Made by a program: the position numbers and the translations under genes. From Melioribacteraceae bacterium (GTDB taxonomy: Bacteria > Bacteroidota > Ignavibacteria > Ignavibacteriales > Melioribacteraceae), in assembly GCA_021739765.1 (NCBI GenBank), contig JAIPBD010000010.1, forward strand, positions 62,001-126,000: a DNA stretch of 64,000 nt. The letters are read 5' to 3'. Shown here one piece after another: positions 56,093 through 64,000 of this stretch. How positions within the stretch are numbered: position 1 is the stretch's first letter; each line of letters begins with the position of its first letter. Under the pieces are notes generated by a model, which was not told where the DNA came from, searched no databases, and saw only the letters and a list, made by a program, of their open reading frames with translations.

Positions 56093-56836
56093 TCAATTAA
56101 AAATACTCTTCAGGGAAGAATAACCGGACTTACTTACCGGAAGTTTTGTGCCATCCTTGCCCAAAATTTGATATGATTCTTTTGCGACTGACTCAATTTC
56201 TTTGATAAAATCTATGTTTACAATGTAGGAACGGTGGGTTCTGATAAATTTATTTGAATCCAGATGATCTTCGTAAAATTTCATGGTTTTATTTTTAAGA
56301 AAATTCCCTTCGGAACATTTTATGGCGACATAATCATCATTGGCTTCCAAAAAGTTTATGCTTGATACCGGAATAACATGAACTTTGGAATTTTGTTTGA
56401 CCACAATTCTTTCCAATTTTTCTTCCAGATAAACGTCAGCATTGCTGATTTTTTTCGCCGCATTTTCTTCGCTTCGATTTTGAGCCAATTTCTCCATTAT
56501 TTTTTTTACGGTTTGTTCGAATCTTTCTTCGGAGAAAGGTTTTAATAAATAGTCGATGGCGTTTAATTCGAATGCCTTAAGCGCGTATTGATCATAAGCT
56601 GTACTAAAAATAATTTCCGGGGGATCTTCCAGCAATTCAAGCATTTCAAATCCGTTTAGTTTTGGCATCTGAATGTCGAGAAAAATAAAATCCGGTTTAT
56701 TTTGTTGAATGGATTTAATTCCATCGAATCCATTCGAACATTCATCTAATATTTCAATTTCTTCAAACGCTCCGAGAAAATTTTTTATAATTTCTCTGGC
56801 AAGTTTTTCATCATCAATAATTATGCACTTAATCAT
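56093..56836 (-). CDS. LytTR-type response regulator
   Basis: The 247-residue protein has a receiver domain (IDDEKLAREIIKNFL, phosphoacceptor Asp in DFIFLDIQMPKLNGFEML, Lys in YLLKPFSEERFEQT) and a C-terminal LytTR DNA-binding domain (INFLEANDDYVAIKCSEGNFL, FIRTHRSYIVNIDFIKEIE). LytTR regulators bind pairs of short direct repeats. The cognate kinase is the adjacent upstream gene; a suitable repeat pair lies before the operon at 59400-59433. Confidence 0.95.
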   Translation of the reverse strand: MIKCIIIDDEKLAREIIKNFLGAFEEIEILDECSNGFDGIKSIQQNKPDFIFLDIQMPKLNGFEMLELLEDPPEIIFSTAYDQYALKAFELNAIDYLLKPFSEERFEQTVKKIMEKLAQNRSEENAAKKISNADVYLEEKLERIVVKQNSKVHVIPVSSINFLEANDDYVAIKCSEGNFLKNKTMKFYEDHLDSNKFIRTHRSYIVNIDFIKEIESVAKESYQILGKDGTKLPVSKSGYSSLKSIFN

Positions 56837-56850
56837 GATTTACTCCTAAA

Positions 56851-57903
56851 TCAGCTTGAAAATAAGGGAATATATATTGTTGCCGTAAATATCTGTTCTT
56901 TCGATTCTGTTTTAAATAAATCATCTCTACCATAAATTAAACTAAGTCTGTTTCTAATATTTGTCAATCCTATCCCTTCACCTTTTTTGTTTTGGATACT
57001 TTCATCGAATTCATTTTTAACTACAATTTTCAGAAAATTATTCGTCTGTTCGCAACTTAATTCCAGTAGAATTTTTTCGGTTGCTTCATAAACTCCAAAC
57101 TTAATTGCGTTTTCGAATAAAGGCTGTAATATCATACTCGGAACTTTTATTTCGCTGCACTCCGCATTAACTTTTTCAACAAATTCAAATTTATCTTCGA
57201 ATCTTACTTTTTCAATTGCTAAGTAATTTCTGATATTGTTTATTTCATCCCTGAAATAAATCATCTGTTTTTCGTTTGAGGATAACGTGCTTCTCAAATA
57301 TTCAGACAGCTTTATTGTCATTGTCTGAGCTTTTTTGGGATCTAACATTGTTAGTGAACTTATCGAGTTCAAACTGTTAAAAATGAAGTGTGGATTAATT
57401 TGATACTTGAGCGTTTTCAATTCGGTCTCTTTTACGAGCGCGTTTAATTTTGATTCCTTTGTTAATGTTTCATGGAAGTTTTGGTAATAGATTAAGAGAT
57501 AATTTATCGTTACCAGAATTGTATAATAAATTAAACCTAATCCCATTCTCCAGGGAATTGAGCCTCGTAAAAATTTCTCGAACTCAGCATTATCATTACT
57601 CCAAGTATTTACTAAATACGTTGTGGAGAAAACCCAGATTAAAGTTGAAACTATTGCCGCCGCTGAATGATTAGTTACAACTTTGAATGTTGTTGATTTT
57701 TCAAATACTAAAAATTTTGTCGGATACCAAAGACTTAATCCCAGTATGAAATAAAGTCCGTTGCTGATAAGCGCGTCTTTTAGCGAAATTGAAAGTGATA
57801 AACCAAATCCGGTAAACAGTACAATTGCATGCGCGAAAAAAATAACACTCCATACAATTGAATACCCCACGTAATATTTTTTTGTTGAATTTACAATATT
57901 CAT
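56851..57903 (-). CDS. LytS-type sensor histidine kinase
   Basis: The 350-residue protein has about four membrane helices in residues 10-145, a short coiled linker and a His_kinase domain with the characteristic NPHFIFNSLNSISSL (catalytic His) and a C-terminal ATPase domain (ILQPLFENAIKFGVYEA, GEGIGLTNIRNRL). It phosphorylates the LytTR regulator encoded next. It starts four bases after the second LiaF-like gene, so all four genes form one operon sensing cell-envelope conditions. Confidence 0.94.
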   Translation of the reverse strand: MNIVNSTKKYYVGYSIVWSVIFFAHAIVLFTGFGLSLSISLKDALISNGLYFILGLSLWYPTKFLVFEKSTTFKVVTNHSAAAIVSTLIWVFSTTYLVNTWSNDNAEFEKFLRGSIPWRMGLGLIYYTILVTINYLLIYYQNFHETLTKESKLNALVKETELKTLKYQINPHFIFNSLNSISSLTMLDPKKAQTMTIKLSEYLRSTLSSNEKQMIYFRDEINNIRNYLAIEKVRFEDKFEFVEKVNAECSEIKVPSMILQPLFENAIKFGVYEATEKILLELSCEQTNNFLKIVVKNEFDESIQNKKGEGIGLTNIRNRLSLIYGRDDLFKTESKEQIFTATIYIPLFSS

Positions 57904-57907
57904 AATA

Positions 57908-58612
57908 TTAGTTTAAATAGTTGATTCCACCAAAAATTGATACCCCGTTTATCACGATCGTTTTCTCATTTTTCTCTTCGGATGAAAAAATACGTTTATC
58001 GTTCGTTCCGCCGAAAATAGAGATAGTATTATCAATCAGCTTCCATTCCCTCGGAAGGCGTATATCACACCCTCCAAAAATTGATACAGAATCGAAAGTA
58101 ACTTCCTTTCCTTGCATGCCTGCCTCAGTCAGATCAACATTTGTTCCCCCAAATATAGAAATAGCATCAATCTTGACCAGATTTCGACTTTCAACTTTTC
58201 GTCGAACAGAAGTAAAAAGCGCAATATATTCAAATTCGCTTTGATCATTCTCGGCAGAATCCGATTCAGCATCTTTAGGATAAGGTTCACCATTTTTTGA
58301 CTCATTCCTTTTGAGAATAAAATAAGCTCCGATGCCTATTAATATTAACGGCCACATTTGTCCTAAAACTTCCCAAAATGTATAACCAAAATAATAAGCC
58401 ACAAGCATCGCTGCGCCGAGTCCGATGAAAGATCCGCTCACAACTTTATTCTTTGAGTTGAAGTAAATAATTATCCCTATTCCAATAAACAAAGTTGGAA
58501 TTGAAAAAATGTAGTAGAACAAGTCGAGATAGAAAATTTTATCTATTATTAAAAGTAAACCCCATCCAATAAATATTGAGCCCAATATTGATCTTGAATC
58601 ATTCCATTTCAT
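57908..58612 (-). CDS. LiaF/DUF5668-like membrane protein (copy 2)
   Basis: The protein (234 residues from ATG 58612, supported by GGGGG) has several N-terminal membrane helices and a C-terminal domain of repeated FGG units: AISIFGGTNVD, SVSIFGGCDI, TISIFGGTND, GVSIFGGINY. LiaF C-terminal domains have this repetition, and LiaF inhibits its kinase in Gram-positive bacteria. The paralogue at 58627 lies just upstream and LytS/LytR just downstream. A kinase-modulating role here is inference. Confidence 0.85.
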   Translation of the reverse strand: MKWNDSRSILGSIFIGWGLLLIIDKIFYLDLFYYIFSIPTLFIGIGIIIYFNSKNKVVSGSFIGLGAAMLVAYYFGYTFWEVLGQMWPLILIGIGAYFILKRNESKNGEPYPKDAESDSAENDQSEFEYIALFTSVRRKVESRNLVKIDAISIFGGTNVDLTEAGMQGKEVTFDSVSIFGGCDIRLPREWKLIDNTISIFGGTNDKRIFSSEEKNEKTIVINGVSIFGGINYLN

Positions 58613-58626
58613 ATTAACCCCCAAAA

Positions 58627-59337
58627 TTAATTTTTTAACTCTCCGCCGCCAAAAATTACCAATCCCTTAATTGTTAATCTTCGGTCTTCTTGCTTTTCCA
58701 TATCGGGAAAAATTGTTCTTTCATCACTGAATCCACCCAAAAGGGGAGTCACATCCAGAGTGACATTCCAATCTTTGGGGACAGTGAAAGTAGAACCGCC
58801 GAACAAAGCAAACACATTAATTACGCTTTCGCCTTTTGCCAATTTGCTTTCAACAAGGTTTAATTCGCTTCCGCCAAAAATTGATGTAACCCTTCCGCCG
58901 CGAAAGTTATTCGATTGGATCCTTTTTTTTCCACCACCGAAAATGGAAACATCATCAATATAATCCGAGCTGTTTCCTGTTCTTTCAGGATCAATATTTT
59001 CTATGCTTCCGTCGTGTTTCCTTTGGAAAAGAATGTACGCACCGACTCCAATTAAAGCTAATGGCCAAAAATCGCTAATAATTCTAAAAAACCGATATTC
59101 AAAAATTTGTGATAAGATCGATATTCCGCCGATAGCGATAAAAATAACTCCAAGCGTTTTGTTTTTGGAACCACTGTATAAAATTAAGCCTACTACCAGC
59201 ATTATTGTGTACCAAGAAAAAACCCAATGCGGTATGTAAAAATCGAAATAGTATATATTAAGGTTATCTAAAAGAAGCATCAATCCGAAGATGACGAACA
59301 CAGCGCCCAAAAATAATCTTATACCCGACCCTTTCAT
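58627..59337 (-). CDS. LiaF/DUF5668-like membrane protein (copy 1)
   Basis: The 236-residue first gene of the operon has paired membrane helices in residues 5-110, a charged linker and FGG repeats (DVSIFGGGKK, VTSIFGGSEL, VFALFGGSTF, GLVIFGGGEL). It is a paralogue of the next gene and abuts it closely. Upstream lies the putative LytTR operator, so this operon is probably autoregulated. Exact role not known. Confidence 0.85.
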   Translation of the reverse strand: MKGSGIRLFLGAVFVIFGLMLLLDNLNIYYFDFYIPHWVFSWYTIMLVVGLILYSGSKNKTLGVIFIAIGGISILSQIFEYRFFRIISDFWPLALIGVGAYILFQRKHDGSIENIDPERTGNSSDYIDDVSIFGGGKKRIQSNNFRGGRVTSIFGGSELNLVESKLAKGESVINVFALFGGSTFTVPKDWNVTLDVTPLLGGFSDERTIFPDMEKQEDRRLTIKGLVIFGGGELKN

Positions 59338-59399
59338 GTTTCCTCCGTTTTATAATTTCTGACGGAAATGTATTCAATTCGTTTTATGAATTAAATCAT

Positions 59400-59433
59400 T
59401 ATTCGGTGAATGACGGTAAATATTCGGTGAATG
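59400..59433 (-). promoter_or_regulatory. Putative LytTR regulator operator (direct repeats)
   Basis: On the minus strand CATTCACCG occurs twice with 12 bases between copies (plus strand: ATTCGGTGAATG at 59401-59412 and 59422-59433, starts 21 apart). Two 9-base direct repeats spaced by about 12 bases is the usual LytTR-domain site geometry. The site is 63-96 bases upstream of the LiaF-like/LytS/LytR operon, and could also affect the divergent channel gene at 59500. Confidence 0.7.
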
Positions 59434-59466
59434 GGGTCGTTATGTTAGACTAATCCACTAATTAAG

Positions 59467-59474
59467 TATATTTG
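59467..59474 (+). promoter_or_regulatory. Possible Bacteroidota -7 box (TATATTTG) upstream of the channel gene
   Basis: TATATTTG is 25 bases before the GTG start at 59500. TTAG at 59445-59448 is a weak -33 candidate with an 18-base spacer. This is the best placed of the four such boxes in the window. Confidence 0.45.
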
Positions 59475-59499
59475 AATCATAAATTTAGAGAGTGATTTA

Positions 59500-60501
59500 G
59501 TGACCGGATCCGGTAAACAGCTGTTTTTAGCATTTAATTTAATTTTTGCCATTATTGTATTTGGAACCATCGGATACATGTTTATCGAAAATATGTCTTT
59601 GCTGAATGCTTTTTACATGACGATTATAACGGTAACGACAACGGGATTCCGCGAAGTTCAGGAATTAACCGATAACGGCAAACTTTTCACGTCGCTTTTA
59701 ATATTTTCGGGTGTGCTTTCAATTGCCTACGCTGGAAGTAAAGCCGCTCAAATAATCCTCGAAACACAAATGTTTAGGAGAAAAAGAATGAGTAAAACTA
59801 TTGACTCATTAACCGACCATTACATTATCTGTGGTTATGGCAGAATGGGGAGACAGATTGTTGAAGGATTAATGGAAATTAATAAACCGTTTGTTGTAAT
59901 CGAAAATGACCAGGAAAAAATTGACGCTTTAATTGACAGAAAGATTCTGTTTATAAACGGTGACGCGACGAATGACGACACACTTATTAAGGCTCGAATT
60001 GATAAAGCAAAAGGATTTGTAGCGGTAGTAAGAACCGATGCGGAAAATGTCTTCGCGACTTTATCTGCTAAAGAACTGAATCCGAATCTCTACATTGTTG
60101 CCAGAGCGATCGATGATTCCACCGAGTCAAAGTTAAAACGGGCCGGGGCGAATCGTGTTGTTAAGCCATACGAACTTGGCGGAAACAGAATGCTGCAATT
60201 GCTTATTCGTCCGGGAGTAATAGATTTTATCGAAAGTGTAGCAAAAAGTAAAGATGTTGAAATAAATCTGGAAGAAATTACAGTATCGGGAAATTCAAGT
60301 TTGATCGGTTCCACTTTGATGGATTCTCCGATCAGAAGGGAACTGAATATTATAATCGTCGCAATCATCCGAAAGGACGGAAAATTTATTTATAACCCGA
60401 AATCAACCACAACTTTTGAAAATGGTGATAAATTAATTGCCATCGGGGAGTTAAAAAATCTTAACCAAATGAATAAAATTTGCGATATAAAAGAGAGTTA
60501 G
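59500..60501 (+). CDS. Potassium channel-like protein with TrkA-N (RCK) domain
   Basis: The 333-residue protein has two membrane helices (about 8-28 and 62-85) flanking a pore loop read as TVTTTGFRE, then an RCK/TrkA-N domain (IICGYGRMGRQIVEGL, a Rossmann GxGxxG nucleotide site) and a TrkA-C domain ending IAIGELKNL. The TM-P-TM-RCK plan is that of a prokaryotic K+ channel. The usual filter TVGYG is not kept, so ion selectivity is uncertain. Start is GTG 59500. Confidence 0.85.
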   Translation: MTGSGKQLFLAFNLIFAIIVFGTIGYMFIENMSLLNAFYMTIITVTTTGFREVQELTDNGKLFTSLLIFSGVLSIAYAGSKAAQIILETQMFRRKRMSKTIDSLTDHYIICGYGRMGRQIVEGLMEINKPFVVIENDQEKIDALIDRKILFINGDATNDDTLIKARIDKAKGFVAVVRTDAENVFATLSAKELNPNLYIVARAIDDSTESKLKRAGANRVVKPYELGGNRMLQLLIRPGVIDFIESVAKSKDVEINLEEITVSGNSSLIGSTLMDSPIRRELNIIIVAIIRKDGKFIYNPKSTTTFENGDKLIAIGELKNLNQMNKICDIKES

Positions 60502-60637
60502 TCCTCGATAAAAACAACCAAAAATTAATCCCCTTTAATTTCAGAGTGCATTTAGGCTGCTTTTTACAATTATTTACAAATAGATATTAGTCTATCCAAT
60601 AGTTTTATACCAAGAAAAACGAAAAGAAAGGTTTAGA

Positions 60638-63600
60638 ATGGATTTATTAAAAAAACTGGGAATAGCAGAAGATGGTTCTGTTAATACGATCAAGACAAAA
60701 AAAATTGTTCAGTACATCAATCTTAAGTTGGGCGCGTTAGGCCAACCGCATTTTGGAAATAAATCCGATAATAAATTTCTCGAAATCGCCGAGGATTTAC
60801 TTTCTAACCACAGAGAAAAAAATAGACTTCTAACGGACTATCTTTGTCCTTCCGATCAAAGAATTCAAAATTTTATTGATTCATATTTAAGTGAATATAA
60901 AAAGGACATTTCCCCTCGTCTTCCTTCAAAAACTTTTATTCTTGATTTTCACGGGATCGCGAGAGCGTTATCGCTTTCACCCGATAAGGATAAGTTTCAA
61001 TCAAATATAATCGAGTCTTACCGTATAAAACAAGGTGTACTGCATAATCCGAAAAATGACCGGAGAACAACTAAAGGTGTTTTTCATGTTTCCGAAGGTG
61101 GATTGCCGGTTCCATACGATAAAAAGGCAGTTCCTAAATTAGTTTTCGGAAAACTTCTCGAAGCGGCATTAAATCCACCAAAAGAATTGTTGGAATTCCC
61201 ATTCACAAGTTCACAAGATGAACACGCGGAAATGTTTGTATCGTTGTTACTCCGTCCGAAAGTCAGCCCCGAAGTAAAAGGAATAAGCAAAGAAAAGTCG
61301 ATGGAGATTCGGTTTTTCGCTCCCGGCAATTTGGTCAGCAATCTTGATTTTGTCGAGTCAATTTTTGGTAACGCCGGTGATCCGTATCTGCCAAAAAATG
61401 ACGCCGGATTGGATCTTGATCATTGGTCAGGTCACTCGGGATGTATAATTCTAGCTCCCCATCTTATTAGTTTGTCCAAAAAGGAACTTGGTCTTCCAAA
61501 TATTAAAGATGCAACCGAACGTCAAAAACGAGACGGAATGTGTTGGGAAAATGCCGATGAAAAATATAACGATGGGGGCGCGTTTAAAATAACCGCTCGT
61601 AATGATGAAGGAATTATTGTTACCGTTATTGCTGATAATTACTTCGGATATTCAAAGAAGGAAGTTAAAACCCAAATTAGTTATGCGGCGAATTTATTGG
61701 GAAATGTTGAAGAAGAACACGCCGGCGGTGCTATTGCTTTCCCAAGTTATAATCTCGGCGATGAATTCCACGATGATGATCAATTCTTAAAAAAGAACCA
61801 CTCATTCGAAGATAATTTGAAAAGATATTCTGACTTGATGGAATATAAAGAGGAAGGTTATGCTGTTGATAAAAACTTCAAAAACATAATTTATATCCAC
61901 GAAGACGCGAGATTTAGTCTGCGAGAACAAACTTTACGATGGATGAATGATGGAGTTCAACAGACAATAAAACTCAATCCCAAAATTACTTATATCTATC
62001 CCGCGGGCTATAAACTTAGGATGGAAAAAAATCCTTCAGTTCCATCATGGCGTTTAATCGGAACGGTTGCCGAAGGTACTTTTTGTCACAAACCCTCAAC
62101 GGTTTCCGGTGGGGGAAAATCAGAAATTTCGAAATCAATTTCTGATTCAATTTTGTACGGTCCGTTTTTTGTCTCCGATTATGATTCGGATCTTAAAATT
62201 GTTGATGATATTTTGAGCCGCGATTATTTTGACCGTTATAAAACACGTACGAAAAAACCCGGCAGCAGCCGTCCCATTCTCAGCAATGAAAGGTCTCTCG
62301 GATCTGTTATTAAACTATTGACACCTTCCATTGATTACAAGGATGAGTACAACGAATGGTTGAGAGGAATTCCGCATTACATTAAAGGATTGGTATATAT
62401 TATTAAACGATTTTATAAAGAAGATTGGGGCGAAAACTGGAGAGAACATTTCACAGTTGATATTATCGACGGAAGAAACGGTAACGAGCTAAAATTTTCG
62501 GAAAGAAAACTTGTGGCGACTTATCTCCGTGTCGGACTCGAAAAAAACGGCGCTTGGCGAACTTATAAATTACGCCAAGATTTTATCGCTTCCCAAAAAA
62601 TTCAATTCGAAGATGATATTACTGCGTCAATTGTGATTCCTACAGATAAAGTTGAACATTTGGCTGATGATTTTGACAGTCCATGCGCGAAATTTTTAGA
62701 TAATTGCGAGTACAGATTTTTTCAAAGACCGGACGAAGCGATTCACCGTGGATATGATAAACAAGCCGAACTTGATCTGTCTTCGCCTAACACTTTTATT
62801 TCAAACTTCCAAGCGCTCACGGTTGATGACGCGATCGAAATTACCGAGGACGCGATCAATTTTGATAAATATACCGATCCGATTAAAAAGCTGATTCTTG
62901 ATGTAAAAGAAAAGAAAGATTGCACTTATTTTGTATCGTCTTCCCATCCCCGCATCGTTGAAGGTAAGCCTTCAAAAAATATGAGATATTTACAAAACAG
63001 ACTCGATATTCTCGATCCGTTTGATAAATATGTCGCTGAAATAGGAACTCGTCTGTTCAGAAAAATCCCTCTCGATAAACCGGTGTTAAACCCGGTTAAT
63101 TCGGTTCTTGCGGGAAGACGAAACAATCCTCCGGAAGAGGGAATTCGTCCGCTGGCAGTTTACAATCCAATTCATTATCAAGAATTGCCAGAATTGTTTA
63201 TGGATTTTATTTGTAGCCTGACCGGAAAATCTCCATCCACAACGGGAGCCGGAAGCGAAGGAGCATTAACAAAAGCTCCTTTTAACGCTCTTTGCACTAT
63301 AACCGATTTAAATAACGCATTGGTTTCATTTATTCTTACCGGATACGATGGATTCACGACCGCTGCCGGTTATGTCGGTCCAAATTACAGAGTTGATCAT
63401 GATGTCAGTTTATTGATTCCAGAGATTTGGGCGCGATTAAAAGTAAACGAACGAAATCCTAAACACCTCATCGAAAATGGATTTTTGGAAAAATTAAATG
63501 ATTTTGAGTATGAAGGCGAAACAATTTATGCGAGCAGACTCGGATATCGGATAACCGCAAAATTTGTCGCTAATTATTTTGGACGTGTATTTGAAAATCC

Positions 63601-64000
63601 GACAATGGTATTTAACAGTGAAATGTTAAATCCTGAAAAGCAAAGTCTTGCGGTTTTTGTTGATGGTATCAAAAATATTACCGAGGCCCAAAAAAGAGTT
63701 GCCCAATCTTATTTTGAAGATGGAAGTATTGAAGCAGCTTGTCCGCCTTTGAAAGCCCTTTTAAATATTATGGTAAATGGTGAATATGAGGGCAAATTGA
63801 TCGAAGATAAATCAATTCGTGAAATGTTTACTCGCGAATATCTTATAGATAGTGAATGGTACAAAGAAAGATTAATTAATAAACAATTGAATGATATTTC
63901 TCTACTGCAGAAAAAGATAAAATATATTGAAGAAAAGGTTCTCATTACAAACAATCTTGATGAAAAGTTAAAATCTGAACTAAAAGAGCGATTGATTTCC
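60638..64000 (+). CDS. Very large protein, probable PPi-type PEP carboxykinase (3' end cut by window)
   Basis: The frame from ATG 60638 stays open to the window end, 1121 codons. From recalled family features I assign it tentatively to PPi-dependent PEP carboxykinase, an enzyme of about 1130-1180 residues that interconverts oxaloacetate plus PPi with PEP, phosphate and CO2. Support: overall length, conserved blocks such as RFFAPGNLVSNLDFVESIFG and LDHWSGHSGCIILAPHL, and a P-loop-like SGGGKSE at residues 490-496. The rest is a long acidic protein without signal peptide. I could not check homologues, so treat the family call as provisional. The 137-base gap upstream holds its promoter region. 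Confidence 0.65.
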   Translation, partial: MDLLKKLGIAEDGSVNTIKTKKIVQYINLKLGALGQPHFGNKSDNKFLEIAEDLLSNHREKNRLLTDYLCPSDQRIQNFIDSYLSEYKKDISPRLPSKTFILDFHGIARALSLSPDKDKFQSNIIESYRIKQGVLHNPKNDRRTTKGVFHVSEGGLPVPYDKKAVPKLVFGKLLEAALNPPKELLEFPFTSSQDEHAEMFVSLLLRPKVSPEVKGISKEKSMEIRFFAPGNLVSNLDFVESIFGNAGDPYLPKNDAGLDLDHWSGHSGCIILAPHLISLSKKELGLPNIKDATERQKRDGMCWENADEKYNDGGAFKITARNDEGIIVTVIADNYFGYSKKEVKTQISYAANLLGNVEEEHAGGAIAFPSYNLGDEFHDDDQFLKKNHSFEDNLKRYSDLMEYKEEGYAVDKNFKNIIYIHEDARFSLREQTLRWMNDGVQQTIKLNPKITYIYPAGYKLRMEKNPSVPSWRLIGTVAEGTFCHKPSTVSGGGKSEISKSISDSILYGPFFVSDYDSDLKIVDDILSRDYFDRYKTRTKKPGSSRPILSNERSLGSVIKLLTPSIDYKDEYNEWLRGIPHYIKGLVYIIKRFYKEDWGENWREHFTVDIIDGRNGNELKFSERKLVATYLRVGLEKNGAWRTYKLRQDFIASQKIQFEDDITASIVIPTDKVEHLADDFDSPCAKFLDNCEYRFFQRPDEAIHRGYDKQAELDLSSPNTFISNFQALTVDDAIEITEDAINFDKYTDPIKKLILDVKEKKDCTYFVSSSHPRIVEGKPSKNMRYLQNRLDILDPFDKYVAEIGTRLFRKIPLDKPVLNPVNSVLAGRRNNPPEEGIRPLAVYNPIHYQELPELFMDFICSLTGKSPSTTGAGSEGALTKAPFNALCTITDLNNALVSFILTGYDGFTTAAGYVGPNYRVDHDVSLLIPEIWARLKVNERNPKHLIENGFLEKLNDFEYEGETIYASRLGYRITAKFVANYFGRVFENPTMVFNSEMLNPEKQSLAVFVDGIKNITEAQKRVAQSYFEDGSIEAACPPLKALLNIMVNGEYEGKLIEDKSIREMFTREYLIDSEWYKERLINKQLNDISLLQKKIKYIEEKVLITNNLDEKLKSELKERLIS

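Overview
The window is chromosomal DNA (low to moderate GC, dense genes, short gaps) from a Gram-negative member of the Bacteroidota/FCB lineage, most likely an Ignavibacteria-type organism. The lineage rests on four things seen here: type IX secretion C-terminal sorting tags on two secreted proteases, a short primary sigma factor without region 1.1 (typical of Bacteroidota), TATATTTG boxes upstream of several genes that fit the Bacteroidota -7 consensus TAnnTTTG, and an LPS assembly operon. The genus is inferred, not proven. I found no rRNA, tRNA, CRISPR array, insertion sequence or prophage. No stretch of 300 bases or more lacks an explanation; the longest gaps (about 200-260 bases) lie before lysW, before the acyl-CoA synthetase, after lysJ, after the M30-like protease and before the outer-membrane protein at 44050.

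Layout. 1-3768: a partial pullulanase-like glycosidase and an M1 aminopeptidase, minus strand. 3920-11221: a plus-strand run of acyltransferase, ruvB, kdsA, unknown gene, kdsD, lptC, lptA-like and lptB, i.e. Kdo synthesis plus the LPS transport machine. 11226-16510: minus strand, with a DUF2075 helicase/nuclease gene interrupted by one in-frame TGA, a methyltransferase, a tiny membrane protein, an acylating aldehyde dehydrogenase with a microcompartment-targeting-like tail, and a YqaA-type membrane protein. 16764-30544: plus strand, with acyl-CoA synthetase, HAD phosphatase, metG, an orphan DNA methyltransferase, three SurA-like chaperones, MoxR ATPase, a PQQ-type propeller and an M23 peptidase. 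30545-34186: a fused 2-oxoglutarate dehydrogenase/decarboxylase (E2 core plus E1), minus strand.

34447-40293 is a LysW carrier-protein lysine operon (lysW, homocitrate synthase, lysX, lysY, a class II amidotransferase-like gene, lysZ, lysJ). Two oddities make it the most interesting part of the window. LysW ends in EDWGQ instead of the usual EDWGE, so the residue that should carry the substrate is encoded as Gln. An Ntn-type amidohydrolase gene lies inside the operon, between lysY and lysZ, while no lysK-like releasing peptidase is present. I propose, as inference, that this enzyme hydrolyses gamma-amide bonds at the LysW C-terminus: maturing Gln to Glu, releasing lysine, or both.

40510-48060: secreted and signalling proteins (lipoprotein, M30-like T9SS protease, secreted DinB-like protein, small outer-membrane protein, binding-protein/histidine-kinase fusion, DUF4097 protein). 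48184-54082: minus strand, with a CDGSH protein, a lipoprotein, fumC, an NlpC/P60 lipoprotein, rpoD, two EutN/CcmL microcompartment vertex proteins, a PIN toxin-antitoxin-like pair and deoB. The vertex proteins next to deoB, together with the tailed aldehyde dehydrogenase at 14226, imply that the organism builds a bacterial microcompartment. 54084-59337: a GAF/degenerate-GGDEF protein and a LytS/LytR two-component operon led by two LiaF-like proteins, with a matching direct-repeat operator upstream. 59500-64000: a K+ channel-like TrkA-N protein and a very large protein, cut by the window end, that I tentatively assign to PPi-dependent PEP carboxykinase.
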